A stretch of 64,000 nucleotides of DNA, from assembly GCA_039881045.1 (NCBI GenBank), contig JAYWVB010000010.1, positions 54,678 through 118,677 of the forward strand, in the 5' to 3' direction. Position 1 is the stretch's first letter; each line of letters starts with the position of its first letter. Shown here in pieces: positions 33,430-44,431 of this stretch. The DNA comes from Chaetomium olivaceum (Eukaryota; Ascomycota; Sordariomycetes; Sordariales; Chaetomiaceae). The position numbers were made by a program, and so were the translations under genes. The notes beneath the pieces were generated by a model that made no database searches, had not been told where the DNA came from, and worked only from the letters and a program-made list of their open reading frames with translations.

Positions 33430-33809
33430 TGGATGAAGATTGATATTCCATTTTCTTTGTTGACTCGGATCTGAGACCTTCCATTTTAATTTCTATTTTT
33501 CAAAGTATTGTTTTAGTAGCCTTGGCCAAAACGTAGCTGATGAGGAGAAACATGTTGAAAGTTAGTGAGTTAACTAGCCAGAGAAAGCTGTCAGTCGTTA
33601 ATTTAAATGTCCCTGAACAAACCTTGGCAGTTGGCGCCAGCTGCCCGTTGGGCAACCTCCTGCATAAGCCATAAACACCAAACTCCCTTCCCCTCAAAAC
33701 ATCACTCACCTCACTCACCTCACTCACCACTCACCACTTACCACTCACCACTCACCACAACCTCCCCATCCAAACAGCCACCACCCAACCAAACCCAACC
33801 CAGCTCACC
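33430..33809. repeat. 5' leader with CACTCACC tandem repeats
   Basis: From about 33700 to 33770 the sequence is a run of imperfect CTCACTCACC / CACTCACCA units, directly upstream of the GH18 gene start. It is probably part of that leader. The remainder of the gap has no gene. Confidence 0.5.
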
Positions 33810-34802
33810 ATGCCTCCCCTCCCGCACCCGCCCCTCCCCCGCCTCATCACCTACTACCAAACGCACCACACGCCCTCGGGCACGCCCATCTCCATCCTCC
33901 CGCTCCTCCAACAGCCCAACATCGCCCTGACCCACCTGATCCTCGCCGCCATCCACATCAACGCCGACCCTTCGGCCCTCACCCTCAACGACCACCCCCC
34001 CGCCCACCCCCGCTTCGCCACCCTCTGGGCCGAGCTGCGCATCCTCCAGGCCAGCGGCGTCAAGGTGCTGGGGATGCTGGGCGGGGCTGCAAAGGGGAGT
34101 TTTACGCGCCTGGATACGGACGACGAGGCGGCGTTCGAGCGGTATTACGGGCCTGTGGCGGCGCTGGTCCGGGAGCGGGCGCTGGATGGGCTGGATTTAG
34201 ATGTGGAGGAGGAGATGTCGCTGAAGGGGGTGGTGCGGCTGATTGATCGGCTGCGGGCGGATTTTGGGGCCGGGTTTTTGATCACGCTGGCGCCCGTGGC
34301 GGCGGCGCTGTTGGATGCGAGGCGGAATCTGAGCGGGTTTGATTATGAGGCGCTGGAGGTGCTGAGGGGGAGGGAGATTGCGTGGTATAACACGCAGTTT
34401 TATTGTGGTTGGGGGGATTGCAGCAATCCGGCCATGTATGAGATGCTGATGGCGAAGGGGTGGCCGTCGGAGAAGATCGTCGTGGGGCTTGTTACGACCC
34501 CGAAGAATGGCGCGGGTTGGGTGCCCTGGAATATGCTGGGTACGGTGCTGCCGCTGCTGGTGGGTCGGCACCCGCGCTTTGGCGGGGTTATGGGGTGGGA
34601 GTACTTCAACAGCCTGCCTGGCGGTGAGGAGAGGCCGTGGGAGTGGGCGCAGGCCATGACGACCTTGTTGAGGGGAAGGAGATGGACGGCAGCGGACACG
34701 AAGGTGGAGGTGGCTCCTGATGAGGGAGCGGAGGGGGATGTGGTGGTGCCGGTACCCCAGGAGTTCCAGTATCACTCCGATGGGGAAAGACAAGACGAAT
34801 AA
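33810..34802 (+). CDS. GH18 family glycoside hydrolase without signal peptide
   Basis: A single exon encodes 330 residues. The GH18 catalytic signature DGLDLDVEE is present: Asp126, Asp129, Asp131 and catalytic Glu133. Upstream, LTHLILAAIHIN and VKVLGMLGG match the beta-strands that open GH18 barrels; downstream, FDYEALEV, WYNTQFYCGWG and GVMGWEYFNS correspond to later strands, the last with the substrate-stacking Trp. GH18 enzymes are chitinases or endo-beta-N-acetylglucosaminidases acting by substrate-assisted catalysis. There is no signal peptide, so an intracellular chitinase or ENGase-like role is more likely than a wall-secreted one; this is inference. The family is certain, but the substrate is not. 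The gene is intact. Confidence 0.9.
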   Translation: MPPLPHPPLPRLITYYQTHHTPSGTPISILPLLQQPNIALTHLILAAIHINADPSALTLNDHPPAHPRFATLWAELRILQASGVKVLGMLGGAAKGSFTRLDTDDEAAFERYYGPVAALVRERALDGLDLDVEEEMSLKGVVRLIDRLRADFGAGFLITLAPVAAALLDARRNLSGFDYEALEVLRGREIAWYNTQFYCGWGDCSNPAMYEMLMAKGWPSEKIVVGLVTTPKNGAGWVPWNMLGTVLPLLVGRHPRFGGVMGWEYFNSLPGGEERPWEWAQAMTTLLRGRRWTAADTKVEVAPDEGAEGDVVVPVPQEFQYHSDGERQDE

Positions 34803-37800
34803 GTGTCGTCGTGTCGTCTCTACCTCTGTTCGTCGGATAATAGGGGGTGAGTTGCAAAGTATCTCGCAGCTTCCCGGCGGCATGGCTACTTGCTCGCGGT
34901 CCCAACATTCTATGGAGCTGGATGCATATTGACACTCGCTCGGCAAGCCCTGTTTGATCTCGAGTCGCTCCGGACACCTTCGATCGTCGGACCTGTGGGG
35001 AGCTTGTGCCACGCAGACCAACAGGCTATTCAGACGAAAGGTAGCAGTGGGATAACCGAACGTTGACCCGTGTTGCCGCGCAATGGGAACCGAAAAGGGG
35101 TGGAGGCGTGAGGTGGGGGGATGCAAGCTTCATGTCGCTCCTGTGGATGGCTTTTGGTGACCCCCGTCAGACCATAATGAAGTCATCGCACGATAGAGAC
35201 TCTCTCCTCTTGCTCGTCCACATCTCCAACGCGACGCTAACCTGCAGGTAGTAGCGATGGCTCCCTCCATCATGAAATTGGGTTTGACGATCCTTGACCT
35301 AATCCTCCGACCACACGACGGAGCGTGTCTCTAAAGCAAGAACCAGGCCTGCGAGTCTGTGAGTCTGTTCAGCCCATGCCTGCATGCATACACAGTTACT
35401 TGGTAGTGGACTGGGCGCGGCGTGCCCCTGCGAAGCACGGTCCTGATGATGTAACAGGGTCTCACTCATGTCAGACTTGATTGCGCGCGCAGAACGGCGT
35501 GGAATGCAGTCGGCGACCAATACGTCAAGCAGCAGATGAAGTCCGAGAATGGGAACCCCTCAACACTACCAGGTACCTTTTGCGTGTGACACTAGCGGGC
35601 TTTATGCCGTCACTGCAGACCGGAAAGAAAACAACAGGAGGTTTGCCGAGATGCCATGGATGCAATGCCACGATAGCGGCATGGCAAGCGGTAAGGGTCT
35701 CGGGTAGTGAAGTGGCGTTTTCTCGAGGCTGCTCGGGACTTCGAACAACTAGTTGCCAGGCATCCACGTTCTCAGCTCTCCACAGAATGGGTGCAAAGCC
35801 AGGAACAACTGTTGTTTCCTTGACGATGATCAATTCTGGCGTGATATTTGTTTCGATTGTACTTTGGTAAGAAATGGGTATTGGGTATGGTTGATCGATC
35901 TATATTCCAGACCCTCAAACGGTTCCGATTCTTTGAAAACCGTGACCCATCTTCCCATTCTCGGCCATTCCAGGCCCAGGCACTAGCTGCATATTGAGCT
36001 TAATTCCTTCCCTAGCCAGCGATGCCGAGCCTGCTTTCCATTTAGGAATGCACACTCCAGGTTCTCAATCTTGAACTGGAAGCCCTGTGGGGGGAGGAAA
36101 TGGACCCCTGTTCTTTCCTGTTGTTTGCGACCAGAAGCACGGTGACGTCACAGGGTCCCTCTTTTTTTTGTGGGTGGCATCATCCCACAACATCACTCCT
36201 TCCCTGTGCACTTGACTCTTCCCTCACCGAGTGCCAAAGGGAAATTACGAAATTACGAGCGTCTCGAGGGAAGCCTGTTATCCGTCATTTGGCGTCGCGG
36301 CTCTCCTCGCCCAACCTCGACTTGTGTTTGTTGCTCTCGCTTTTGCTCTCCCCGGTCACTTTTCGTCAAAAAAATCACCACTTCTACCTCTCGGACCGCT
36401 TCTCCCCCTGTTTAGAACCTGAAAACCCCATCCGCGTCCCAAGCACGCGGCAGGGTATAGTGTAGATGGGATTCTTTGATCACTGCAGCATTGTGCGTCT
36501 CGGAAGCGCGTTGCCGGGCTGGCATTTTCTGGAATTGCCATGGTTTATTGCGCGAGGCATGCCCGTCTGCCAAGTTTAACCTCCAAGACACAGCCAGCCA
36601 CTTCCGCCCATTGGTTCCTATTTCTGCACGAGCAAGGGAGCCTTGACATCCTGGATCGTGTGGGGACGAACAGGGTTCGCTTGGGATGCTGGGCGAGAAC
36701 GATACGGGCAATACCAAATGTCCCCCATTCTTTGTAACTGTTACGTGCAGTGGACAAAGCGAACAGCACCGGCCAAAGCATGCAGTATCCGGCGGCCACT
36801 GACATCATGGGAAAGTGTTCGTCATTCCCGCCAGGGAGGCAAACGACTGCTCGCCGTTGGTTCGGTTGTCTGATCACCCACACCACCAAGCCTCGTCTTG
36901 TACAGTACTGTATTGTTTTGATCGTCTATACAGGACAACGGTACTTCGACATTCCGAACTATCCGCTCGAGATGGCCATGACTCCCCCCCCCGGGCGCCT
37001 CGCGTGCCTCCTGTGCATACTCGAACTTTCTTCACAGCTTCCAATGCCTTCTCAGTGAAAATCGCGGAGCCGGTGGGCGTACTCCCGCTCTGACGTTACC
37101 TGTGGCTCCTCATCATCATCACCCCTTGCCTCCGTTTCCTTGCCTTGACTTAGTGTAATGGTCGCGAGAAACGGGGGCAAACGGGCTTGGAGAGAGCCAA
37201 ATGGGCCCTTGAGCCCTGACCTCACACGTTCCTTTGGGCAGGATCAGCAGGGTCTTGCCTCTCTTGTCCTTCCGGCCCGGACCCACTGGCGTTGCCCTCC
37301 TCCCGTCACCAACCTCCACGCTGTGCCACCAGCCCAGAACCTGCACTGTCAGCCCGGGCGAGAAGTCTTCCGGCCGTTTTGGACGAAGTACCTTGTGGAT
37401 ACCTACGCCATACCGTCGCTGCCAACCCCTCAGACATGGACAGCCCCTGTTCCGACGGCATACCCATGGCCGATCTTCTATGTAATGGGATAGATTGCAG
37501 CCGGGAACGTCGTAGCGCTAACGCACCCCCATGGACCTTTGTCGACGGGGTCTGCATGGGCGTGCCTCTGTGAGATTGGTGTCGAAAGGGCGCAGATCTC
37601 AAAGTGACGGCAGCAGGGCAAGACCCTTCCCTTTGGACCCTTCGAGCCCTCGAGCCGCGAGCCCTCCCACGAAACACGACGGGATCACCCTACGGCTATT
37701 GGACCCCGCCCCTCTGTGGGGTGATCACCCGCGAACGCTGGTCCACCGCACTCGCCTCGGGGGGGGAGCACAGAGGAATGACTCTGCTGATGTGTGGCCG

Positions 37801-38064
37801 CCTCTCCGTTATAAAGACCGCCTCCCGCTCCTCTCTAAACATCTCACCGTTTCTACACACCATCGAGTAAAAATCAAGTCACGCGCTCCTATTACCCTGT
37901 CGATAACCCCTGGTCGGTTCGTAGCACCACAACTACCAAACCAGTTTCTCGGATCTCTCTTCTTCCCCCTTTCCATACAGTTTCTGAAACCTCTTACAAA
38001 ATCTACTCCAAACCCACACACACACACGCACACACAAACACACCAAGATACAAACTCTCACGTC
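34803..38064. other. Long gene-poor region (3.3 kb) upstream of a small ORF
   Basis: I find no gene with family character on either strand. From about 36100 onward, and especially 37800-38064, the sequence is CT/CA-rich like a fungal promoter and leader, ending in a CA repeat just before the ATG at 38065. It could include a long 5' UTR or an unannotated non-coding RNA. Confidence 0.45.
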
Positions 38065-38307
38065 ATGTCGACTACCCAAGGCTCATATTCAGTCTCCATG
38101 TCGCTCCCACCACCTCCCGCCGACTTGGGCAGCTACGCCCGCACCATGCACCAGCACACCAAGCGGCAGATGGACTCCATCTCACAATCTTCACCAAGGG
38201 GTAGCGGCAGCGGCAGCGGCAGCAGCCAGCACGGCAGCCACTCCGCGCCGACGGGCCTCCCCGACGGCGTCTCGGGCAGGAGTCGGAATTCCAGCCAGTA
38301 CAGCTAG
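38065..38307 (+). CDS. Small Ser-rich fungal protein (80 aa)
   Basis: A single exon encodes 80 residues. The first 45 are ordered in composition, with PPPPADLGSYARTMHQHTKR, which resembles a short motif I have seen in small Pezizomycotina proteins of unknown function. The C-terminal half is Ser/Gly-rich (a GSGSGSGS run). No signal peptide or membrane segment is present. A long pyrimidine-rich leader precedes the ATG, and the context (CGTCATGTCG) is acceptable. It is small for confident calling, but the codon use and upstream leader support it. Confidence 0.6.
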   Translation: MSTTQGSYSVSMSLPPPPADLGSYARTMHQHTKRQMDSISQSSPRGSGSGSGSSQHGSHSAPTGLPDGVSGRSRNSSQYS

Positions 38308-38915
38308 ACGAACCGAACCTACCGTTCTTTCGTCGGGTTTTGATAGCGGCTGTATCGGCGATGATTTAAGCGTCGAGTCCAGTTCGGCTCGGCTCCACGC
38401 AAGGAGAACACAAACGGAAACATCGAGAAACTGCGAGTATCATCGTTACGTTCAAAAGGTGCAAGGACGTCCAGGAGCACACGAAGGATGGACGGGTTGA
38501 CGAGAAACACGATGCATGATGTTGCATACATTATGAGGTGCCGGCGTACTTTTGGGTTGGGTTAACCGATTGGCATTCTTGTTGCGGGGTGGTATTGGAT
38601 TTGGATCTGGCTTTTCTAAGCATGGCGTTGAGGGATGGGGAAATGATAGGCAACAAACATCCGTTTGTTTGGTCGCACCTGAATATATACGCGGCGACCC
38701 TGACGAATCTTGCTGGTGTTGTGATGTTTTGACATGTCTGGGTAGATATATGTCTACTAACCGTTGCTCCCCGGCTGCCAGCCTGAGCTAAAAAGTAACT
38801 CCCCTACCCTGTAACAAACATCTAGTGTAGTAACTAACTCGGTCCAAGTGTGGGTGTTCCCCATAACGCTTCCCGTAACGCTCTCCGTAACGCTGCTCTG
38901 TCGATCCGGATCTGC
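38308..38915. other. Convergent 3' intergenic region
   Basis: The region lies between the 80-residue gene and the YJU2 stop. The part after 38530 is AT-richer. No gene is visible. Confidence 0.45.
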
Positions 38916-40019
38916 TCAGACCAATGGCTTTTTCTTCTTGATGCCCAGCAACGCAGCATGGTCCTTCTTCTTTTTGACCTGCCGCTTAAAGCTCGGAGGG
39001 GGCGGCGGCGGCATCTCCGGGGTCGCCGCCGCCGAGGGTGGTTTTGAATCGGATGTTGACGCGGCCGCCGAGCTCGAACCAGACCCTGACCCAACCCCGT
39101 TCCCGTTCAGGACACCACCCCCATTCACCACCCCCTCCCCCCCCCATCCTCCTCCACAATCTCCTCCAGCATATCCTGCCTCCTCACAAACGCAAACGCC
39201 CTCCTCGCCGCCTCGGCATCCTCCTCCTCCAGCCTCCTCCTCTCCTCCTCCTCCGGCCTCACCACCCCGGCCACCACCGCATCCAGCACATCCCCCACGC
39301 CGCCCTCCCGATTCGCCTTCTCCAACCTCGCATTCCGACTCCGAATCTCATCCAACGCATCCGCCACCGCCATCTCCCTCTTCGCATCCTCAGTTTTCGC
39401 CTCCAACTCCGCCATCGCATTCCTTTCCTCCTCCCCCCTCCGCCTCCGCCATCTCCCTCTCCAGCCGATCCAGCCGCTGCTCATCCGTCTCGGGCTCGCC
39501 CATGCCATCCCCGTCATTCAGCCCCCTCTTCCACGGATCCGTATTCCTTTTCGCCCCCTTCTCCACCACATAGTCCTGGTTCTTCGGATCCGTCCGGAAC
39601 ACGATCTCGCCCGAGCACCGCGTGCACCGGATGTAGAACCGGTACAGCTGGATGCCCAGGTAGCGCTCCCCGACGGGGGTCTCCTTGCGCGCGTTGAACT
39701 TGCGCCCCCGGTACATGTACTCGCCGCAGGCGACGCAGCGCAGCGAGAAGGGCGCCATGAGCCGCACCGTCTGCACTTTGGGGCCTTGCTGCGCGGCCGA
39801 GCCCTTGGGTTTGCGCGCGCGCCCGACGAGGGAGGGGTCGAAGTCGGGGGGGTAGTATTTGCTGGGTGGAGGGCGGGGGTGTTAGTTTGGGGGTTCGTTT
39901 GGGGGTTCGTTTGGTTTGGTTTGGTTCGGGAGGGGAGAGGATATGGGGAGGGATGGGGAGGGAGAATCGCATGGCGGGGAGGAGAGAGGGACGTACGTGA
40001 GAACTTTGCGTTCGGACAT
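38916..40019 (-). CDS. YJU2: Splicing factor YJU2 (CWC16/CCDC94 family); two compensating frameshifts in this sequence
   Basis: Exon 1 is 40019-39997 (23 nt) and exon 2 is 39861-38916. The joined start is MSERKVLTKYYPPDFDPS, the hallmark of the family. The zinc-binding pairs appear as CVACGEYMYRGRKFNARKE and RCTRCSGEIVFRTDPKNQDY. YJU2 joins the Prp19-associated spliceosome after Prp2 action and promotes the first catalytic step; this is family knowledge. The frame changes at a C run of six (plus strand 39433-39438): removing one base, or adding two, restores MAEAEG..EEERNAMAELEAK and EMAVADALDEIRSRNARLEK. It changes back at a run of nine C (39137-39145), where one more base is needed to enter the usual end KKKKDHAALLGIKKKKPLV. 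The two changes compensate to 322 residues. Read literally, the protein would stop after about 160 residues. Confidence 0.9.
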
Positions 40020-40417
40020 GGTGGCGGTGGGTGGTTTATGTCAAGTATTGAGGTTGGTAGGTTCTGGTACGGTCGCGGTAGACGGGCGTCGAGGTTGTGG
40101 GTAAAGTTTTGTTAGGCGCCGTTGATGAGCTCGAGGTGTGCGATTCGGCGATGGTTGGGTGTGTTGTTGTGTAAAGGAAGCGATGGCGGCCGAGCGACCA
40201 CTTATCGCCACAAGACGAAGTTCGCCAAGCCATCCGGCTAGGAGGGTGTATTTACCAGGGTTAGGGTTTATAAACCCCTGAGCGATCAAAACATCATCTA
40301 CTCTTGAACCTTAGAAGATGCTATCGCACACATAATTATAGATATCTAATTACTACTAATATATTCTATCTACTATATCTCGGGGCCAAAAAGATAGTAG
40401 CATATACATATACGTAG
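40020..40417. other. AT-rich spacer upstream of YJU2
   Basis: The first 270 bases are the YJU2 promoter side. From about 40320 to 40420 the sequence becomes strongly AT-rich (TA-rich short repeats), unlike its surroundings, and borders the tRNA-like element. No gene is seen. Confidence 0.5.
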
Positions 40418-40625
40418 TTAAAAATAGCAAAAGCTCACCGCCAACCCCCTCCCTCAGTCGTCACTGAGGGAGGGGGGTGGTCGGCTACGAAACCCCGGGC
40501 AGGTTTACTCCGAAAATCCCGGGACAGTGTCGAGACTCGAACCCACGACCTCCCCGTCGGGAGGGGGGTGAGCTGCCCCGGGGAGGGCCACCGCCAGTTA
40601 CCATTTGGCTAACTGTCGGATCGGA
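40418..40625 (-). other. tRNA-like Pol III-type element (possible SINE or tRNA relic)
   Basis: Read on the minus strand, a tRNA-like A box, TTAGCCAAATGGTAAC (40612-40597), is followed about 50 nt later by a B-box-like GTGGGTTCGAGTCTCG (40546-40531). GACAGT before the A box can pair with ACTGTC after the B box, like a degraded acceptor stem. Next come a strong hairpin and T4 and T5 tracts (40432-40429, 40424-40420), which would serve as a Pol III terminator. No anticodon arm or normal cloverleaf can be drawn, so it is not a working tRNA. A 7-bp direct repeat, TAGTTAA, lies at 40415-40421 and 40719-40725 and could be a target-site duplication around a roughly 300-bp insert. Copy number is unknown. 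Confidence 0.45.
40445..40476. other. Perfect 14-bp hairpin
   Basis: Arms at 40445-40458 and 40463-40476 (CCCCCTCCCTCAGT and its complement) enclose a 4-nt loop. It lies between the tRNA-like B box and the T tracts. Confidence 0.85.
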
Positions 40626-40640
40626 TGGGCGGTGGCCCTC
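40583..40640. repeat. 13-bp perfect inverted repeat around the A box
   Basis: GAGGGCCACCGCC at 40583-40595 and its exact complement at 40628-40640 flank the tRNA-like A box. The arms could pair in RNA or reflect a local inverted duplication. Confidence 0.8.
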
Positions 40641-40736
40641 GTTGGAGATTGGGCGTGCGGGATCTAATATATATACGCTAGTGCCCGTGCGGTTCAGTGC
40701 CAGTGAGTTTTATTCACATAGTTAATTACCAACACT

Positions 40737-43494
40737 CTACTCTTTAATCCCAACCTCCAGCATCTCAGCCAACAGATCCCACTTCGCAGCCGCCTCATCT
40801 TTACTCGCCCTCGCCACCCCTCTCAACCCGCCCGCAACAAACCTCAAGTGCCTCTCAAAATCCGCATGCAACTCCCTCAACACGATCGCATACGGCTTCC
40901 CCGCATCACCGGCCCCTCCCCTCCGCGCAATCAGCTCCCCACCCGACATTTCCTCCTCATCCTCATCCTCATCTACCCGCCTGCGCTTCGCCGGCCTGCC
41001 CCCCCTAGCCGGCGACGCCTTATAAGGCGAGCTCATAACGGACAGCCTCAAGACCTCGCCATCCTCCTCCTCTCTTCTCGCCGCCTCCACCCGCTGCGCA
41101 TCCTCGAGCCGGATCGCCAGGTCAAAAACATCCAGCACACCGTCCCGTATCGGCTGCAGCTTGGCGCCGTGGCACGCCTCGCTGATGACCCGCCTGACGA
41201 ACGCGGCGTGCGCGGCCACCATGTCGTCGACGTCGGCGGCGGCGTCGGCGGCCAGGTCGGCACGCAGGCGCGCCGTGTTGGGGGCCAGGACCAAGGTGGT
41301 CAGGTAGGTCTTGATGGTGTTGGCGAACCAGAGGAGCTTGCTGCGCAGGAGGAAGTAGCGCGCCATGTCGGCGCCGCCGTTGTTGTCGCGGCCGTCGCGG
41401 CCGCGTTGGAAGGGGAGGATGGGGTATTGGAGGAGGGAGAGGGCGCGGCGGGTCTGCAGTTGGAAGGTGAAGAGGGTTTGGTAGCCCTGGATGTCTTCTT
41501 CCGGGACGACGATCTGGACCGGCCAGCTGAGGCGGTAGTGGAGGCGGATGCTGGGCAGGCTGTGGCGGACAGAGCTTCGGGCGGCGAGGGGGCTGTGCGC
41601 GAGGCCGCGCGGGTCGATACTGGCGGAGAGTCGGTAGCTGTCTAGGCAAGCCGAGAAGGCCTCCTGGGCGACCTCGGTTAGGGTGAAGCGGTCCTGCCAG
41701 CTGTTGTTGAGGGCGTCGAGATGGCGGAAGACGGATGAGGCAAAAGAATTGGACATTGACCCGTCTGACATTAAGTAGATGTGGTGCAGGGCGTCGAGAC
41801 TTTCGGATAGACCGTATGAGCTGAAGAGCAACCCACGGAGTGTTGCGGCTGCGGTGTGGTGTTTGCTCTGGATCCATGCCTGAAAGGCAGCGCCGAATAA
41901 TTCGCTAAAGGGCGCGAATTCAAACTCATCCGGACAAGCCGTTGCAAAGTCCATGCTCGGTTCAGCCGTGGTTCGGTATTTCTTGGTTGCCTCATGTTTC
42001 TTCATGTGCTTCAACACGACAATGCTCTTGCCTGCTTCGAAGATGCGGTGAATCGAGGGGTCAAGAAACCGGGGCGCATGAAGGTTGCCCTCGGGGGAGC
42101 GCAGCAAGTTGAACTGGCCTTGCCATATCTGGGACAGCGGCAGCTTTGCTGGCGACTCCGAGATGAAGAAGGTCCGGTCGCCAGGCAGTAGCTTCCCTTC
42201 CTCCATCCACAACCGGATGGGCTTCAGGTAGACCTGAAAGCAGTCGAAGAAAATGGTTCCGAGTAGCCGGTAGGTGGCATTATTGCCTTGTAGTTGGGCT
42301 ATCCCCGCCGCGTCGTATAGAAGTTCAAGGTACCGAAAGGCATGGGGGTTCCGCTCTTGTTGGACCTGGCGCACAATATCTGCCAGCACATAAAGCGGCG
42401 CCAGCTTTGGGCCTAGCTCCCCGAGCACCCCGATCAGGCTAACGACAACATCTTCTTTGATGGCGACAAAACCGGCCTGGATCGAAGACAGCTCTGAGTC
42501 GAGACCATGCAATGCTTTCTGCAGGCAGTCTTGAAAGACCTGCAAAAGGGGTGACTGCTCCTTATTTTCCACGTAGGCCCGCAAGGGTGCGAGTTTCCGG
42601 CCACATTCGGAAAAAGATGTAACGAGGGCCTTGTAAGAGTCCCACGAGACGCCCCGAAGCTGGTATCTCGTGATTGGATTGCATTCATAGTCGAACAGAC
42701 TCGTCTCGAGGCCGGCCAGCATGAAGAGGGCCTCGCGAAGCAACTGAATCGTCGAAATGGGAATCTTCCTGTGCCTTCTATCGCCGTCCTGTGCGGAGGC
42801 ATGTCTCCAAGCCTGGGCGCCTTTGGCCTGTTTCAACGGCTCGGTCCCTTGCGACTTGGTGGCCAGGTCCTGTGCGGTGCGGCGGTGCTGATCTTCTCTG
42901 GAGGACGATGTGGTGAGAGACTCGATGGATACTTCGGACTCGTGGTCCACTTCCTCCTCGTCGCTGGAGCCGAGAGAATAATCAACGAATCTCCAAACGT
43001 CCCTTTCCTCTTTCCAGCCGTCTTCCTTAGCAATGTCGCGCCAGGTTATTGGTGGTGGGGCATCCTCTTCGGGTTCGATGAGGGCGTCCAAGTCGCTCAA
43101 CTTTGAGTTTTGCGCCGGCTGATCAGCGAGCTCCAAGAGGAAATGCAGAACTTCGGGTGTGAACTGGTTTTGATGTTCTTCAAATGCGGTCCGCCGTGTG
43201 CGCAGAGCATCTGCCAACCCATCTCGGCCGACGACAGAGAAGCGCTCCTGGAGCCCATTCAGGCGGTCCTCGACCTCGAACTGGTTTGTGCGAGTGAAGC
43301 TATGACTGCGTAAACTGCGCAAGACAGACTCGCGGCAAGCATTTCGCTTTTCATGTTGAGCCTAGGGTTACATGTCAGTGGGATTCAGCAAGTGAGATGG
43401 GAAACAATAGGGTTAAGATTCACACCTCTGGGATGGCAGTGATAGCCGCAACAAGTTCGTCTGTCAACGCTGCCAACTGCGCAAGATGTGCCAT
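40737..43494 (-). CDS. Gamma-tubulin complex component, GCP5-like (Spc97/Spc98 family)
   Basis: Two exons, 43494-43426 and 43361-40737, encode 897 residues. Exon 1 is MAHLAQLAALTDELVAAI plus PE. The N-terminal GRIP1 region contains PISTIQLLREALFMLAGLE and YQLRGVSWDSYKALVTSF; downstream, LGTIFFDCFQVYLKPIRLWM and FISESPAKLPLSQIW match the family core. The C-terminal GRIP2 half has YRLSWPVQIVVPEEDIQGYQ and RSKLLWFANTIKTYLTTLVL, the gamma-tubulin-binding part. A short basic/acidic insert (KRRRVDEDEDEEE) looks like a nuclear-localisation or regulatory loop. These proteins form the gamma-tubulin ring that nucleates microtubules at spindle pole bodies. Subtype GCP5 rather than GCP4 or GCP6 is my best judgement from size and overall resemblance. 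The gene is intact. Confidence 0.85.
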
Positions 43495-44431
43495 GTTGTC
43501 AAGGCTACCAGCCCGAGCATCCTGCTAGTTCGGGCCGTGATCAACCCTACCTCCTTGAGCTAGGGGCTAGGTTGACTGAGAGCTGGGCCTAGGTGGGGAG
43601 TCGTGTCGCTGCGCAGAACCCTGTAGTTAAATAACTAACCCACTGTGAGGTACAGTACAGATTACGCGACTGTTACACACGCTCGGTGGTGGACGCGTCA
43701 GGACATGCGAGTCAACAAGTGCCCAAAAACGACAAACACACGAGCATATACCCCTGGATTAGGTCAAAAAAAAAGTAGCAAATTGCACCAAAATAATGCC
43801 CTCTACACTTTGCAAGATGGTCCTGTACTTGGCGCGGAGACCTCGCAATCAATGCTCCTGCCAAGTACCTAAAGTGCTGTTTTTAAGATGCCAGTGCCAG
43901 TGCCGGAAGCAACCTGTTACAAATACGCACGGGCCAACTCACCTTCGAATTGGCACCCTTGGCATATCAGATGACATCAAGTGGTTGTCACAGGTCTGAA
44001 ATGTATGGCGCGTCCTTGAAAGACCCCGCAAAAAACCGCCAAGCCCTTGACAACACCACAGGACGCGTATTCTTTCGAAGGTCCTCGTATTGTACTATAA
44101 CGGCAGAATAAAACATGATAAAAATGGTATCTGGAGATACGCCTTGTCGAGGCGCATTGAATTATATATATCACAAGTGATGCATCGCCGTGGTTGTTGA
44201 GATGCACGCGTTCGAAGCTGTCGTCGATGCAGTCACTAAATGAGAGACGCTATCTGCCCTGTTGATTAGGTGCTGGACCCCCTGTGCTTTATAGGGGTCT
44301 TCAGGCCTCAACACCAAGCAATGACTATCACACAAAGAGCTGGAGGTCAGGCGGAATGAACCAATAACGTTATTAACCAACTAGTTACTACAGTATCTAA
44401 GCCAGATAAACCACCGCCTACCCACCACCGG
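43495..44431. other. Spacer between GCP5 and the Crypton gene
   Basis: The region has no supported gene. It contains the GCP5 promoter side and the 3' flank of the Crypton, so one element boundary should lie here. I could not identify terminal repeats or a target duplication by eye. Confidence 0.45.

Noticed and set aside
40480..40640. Functional tRNA gene
   Set aside because: A and B boxes are present, but no anticodon arm or cloverleaf can be drawn and the T stem is poorly paired. It is reported as a tRNA-like element instead.
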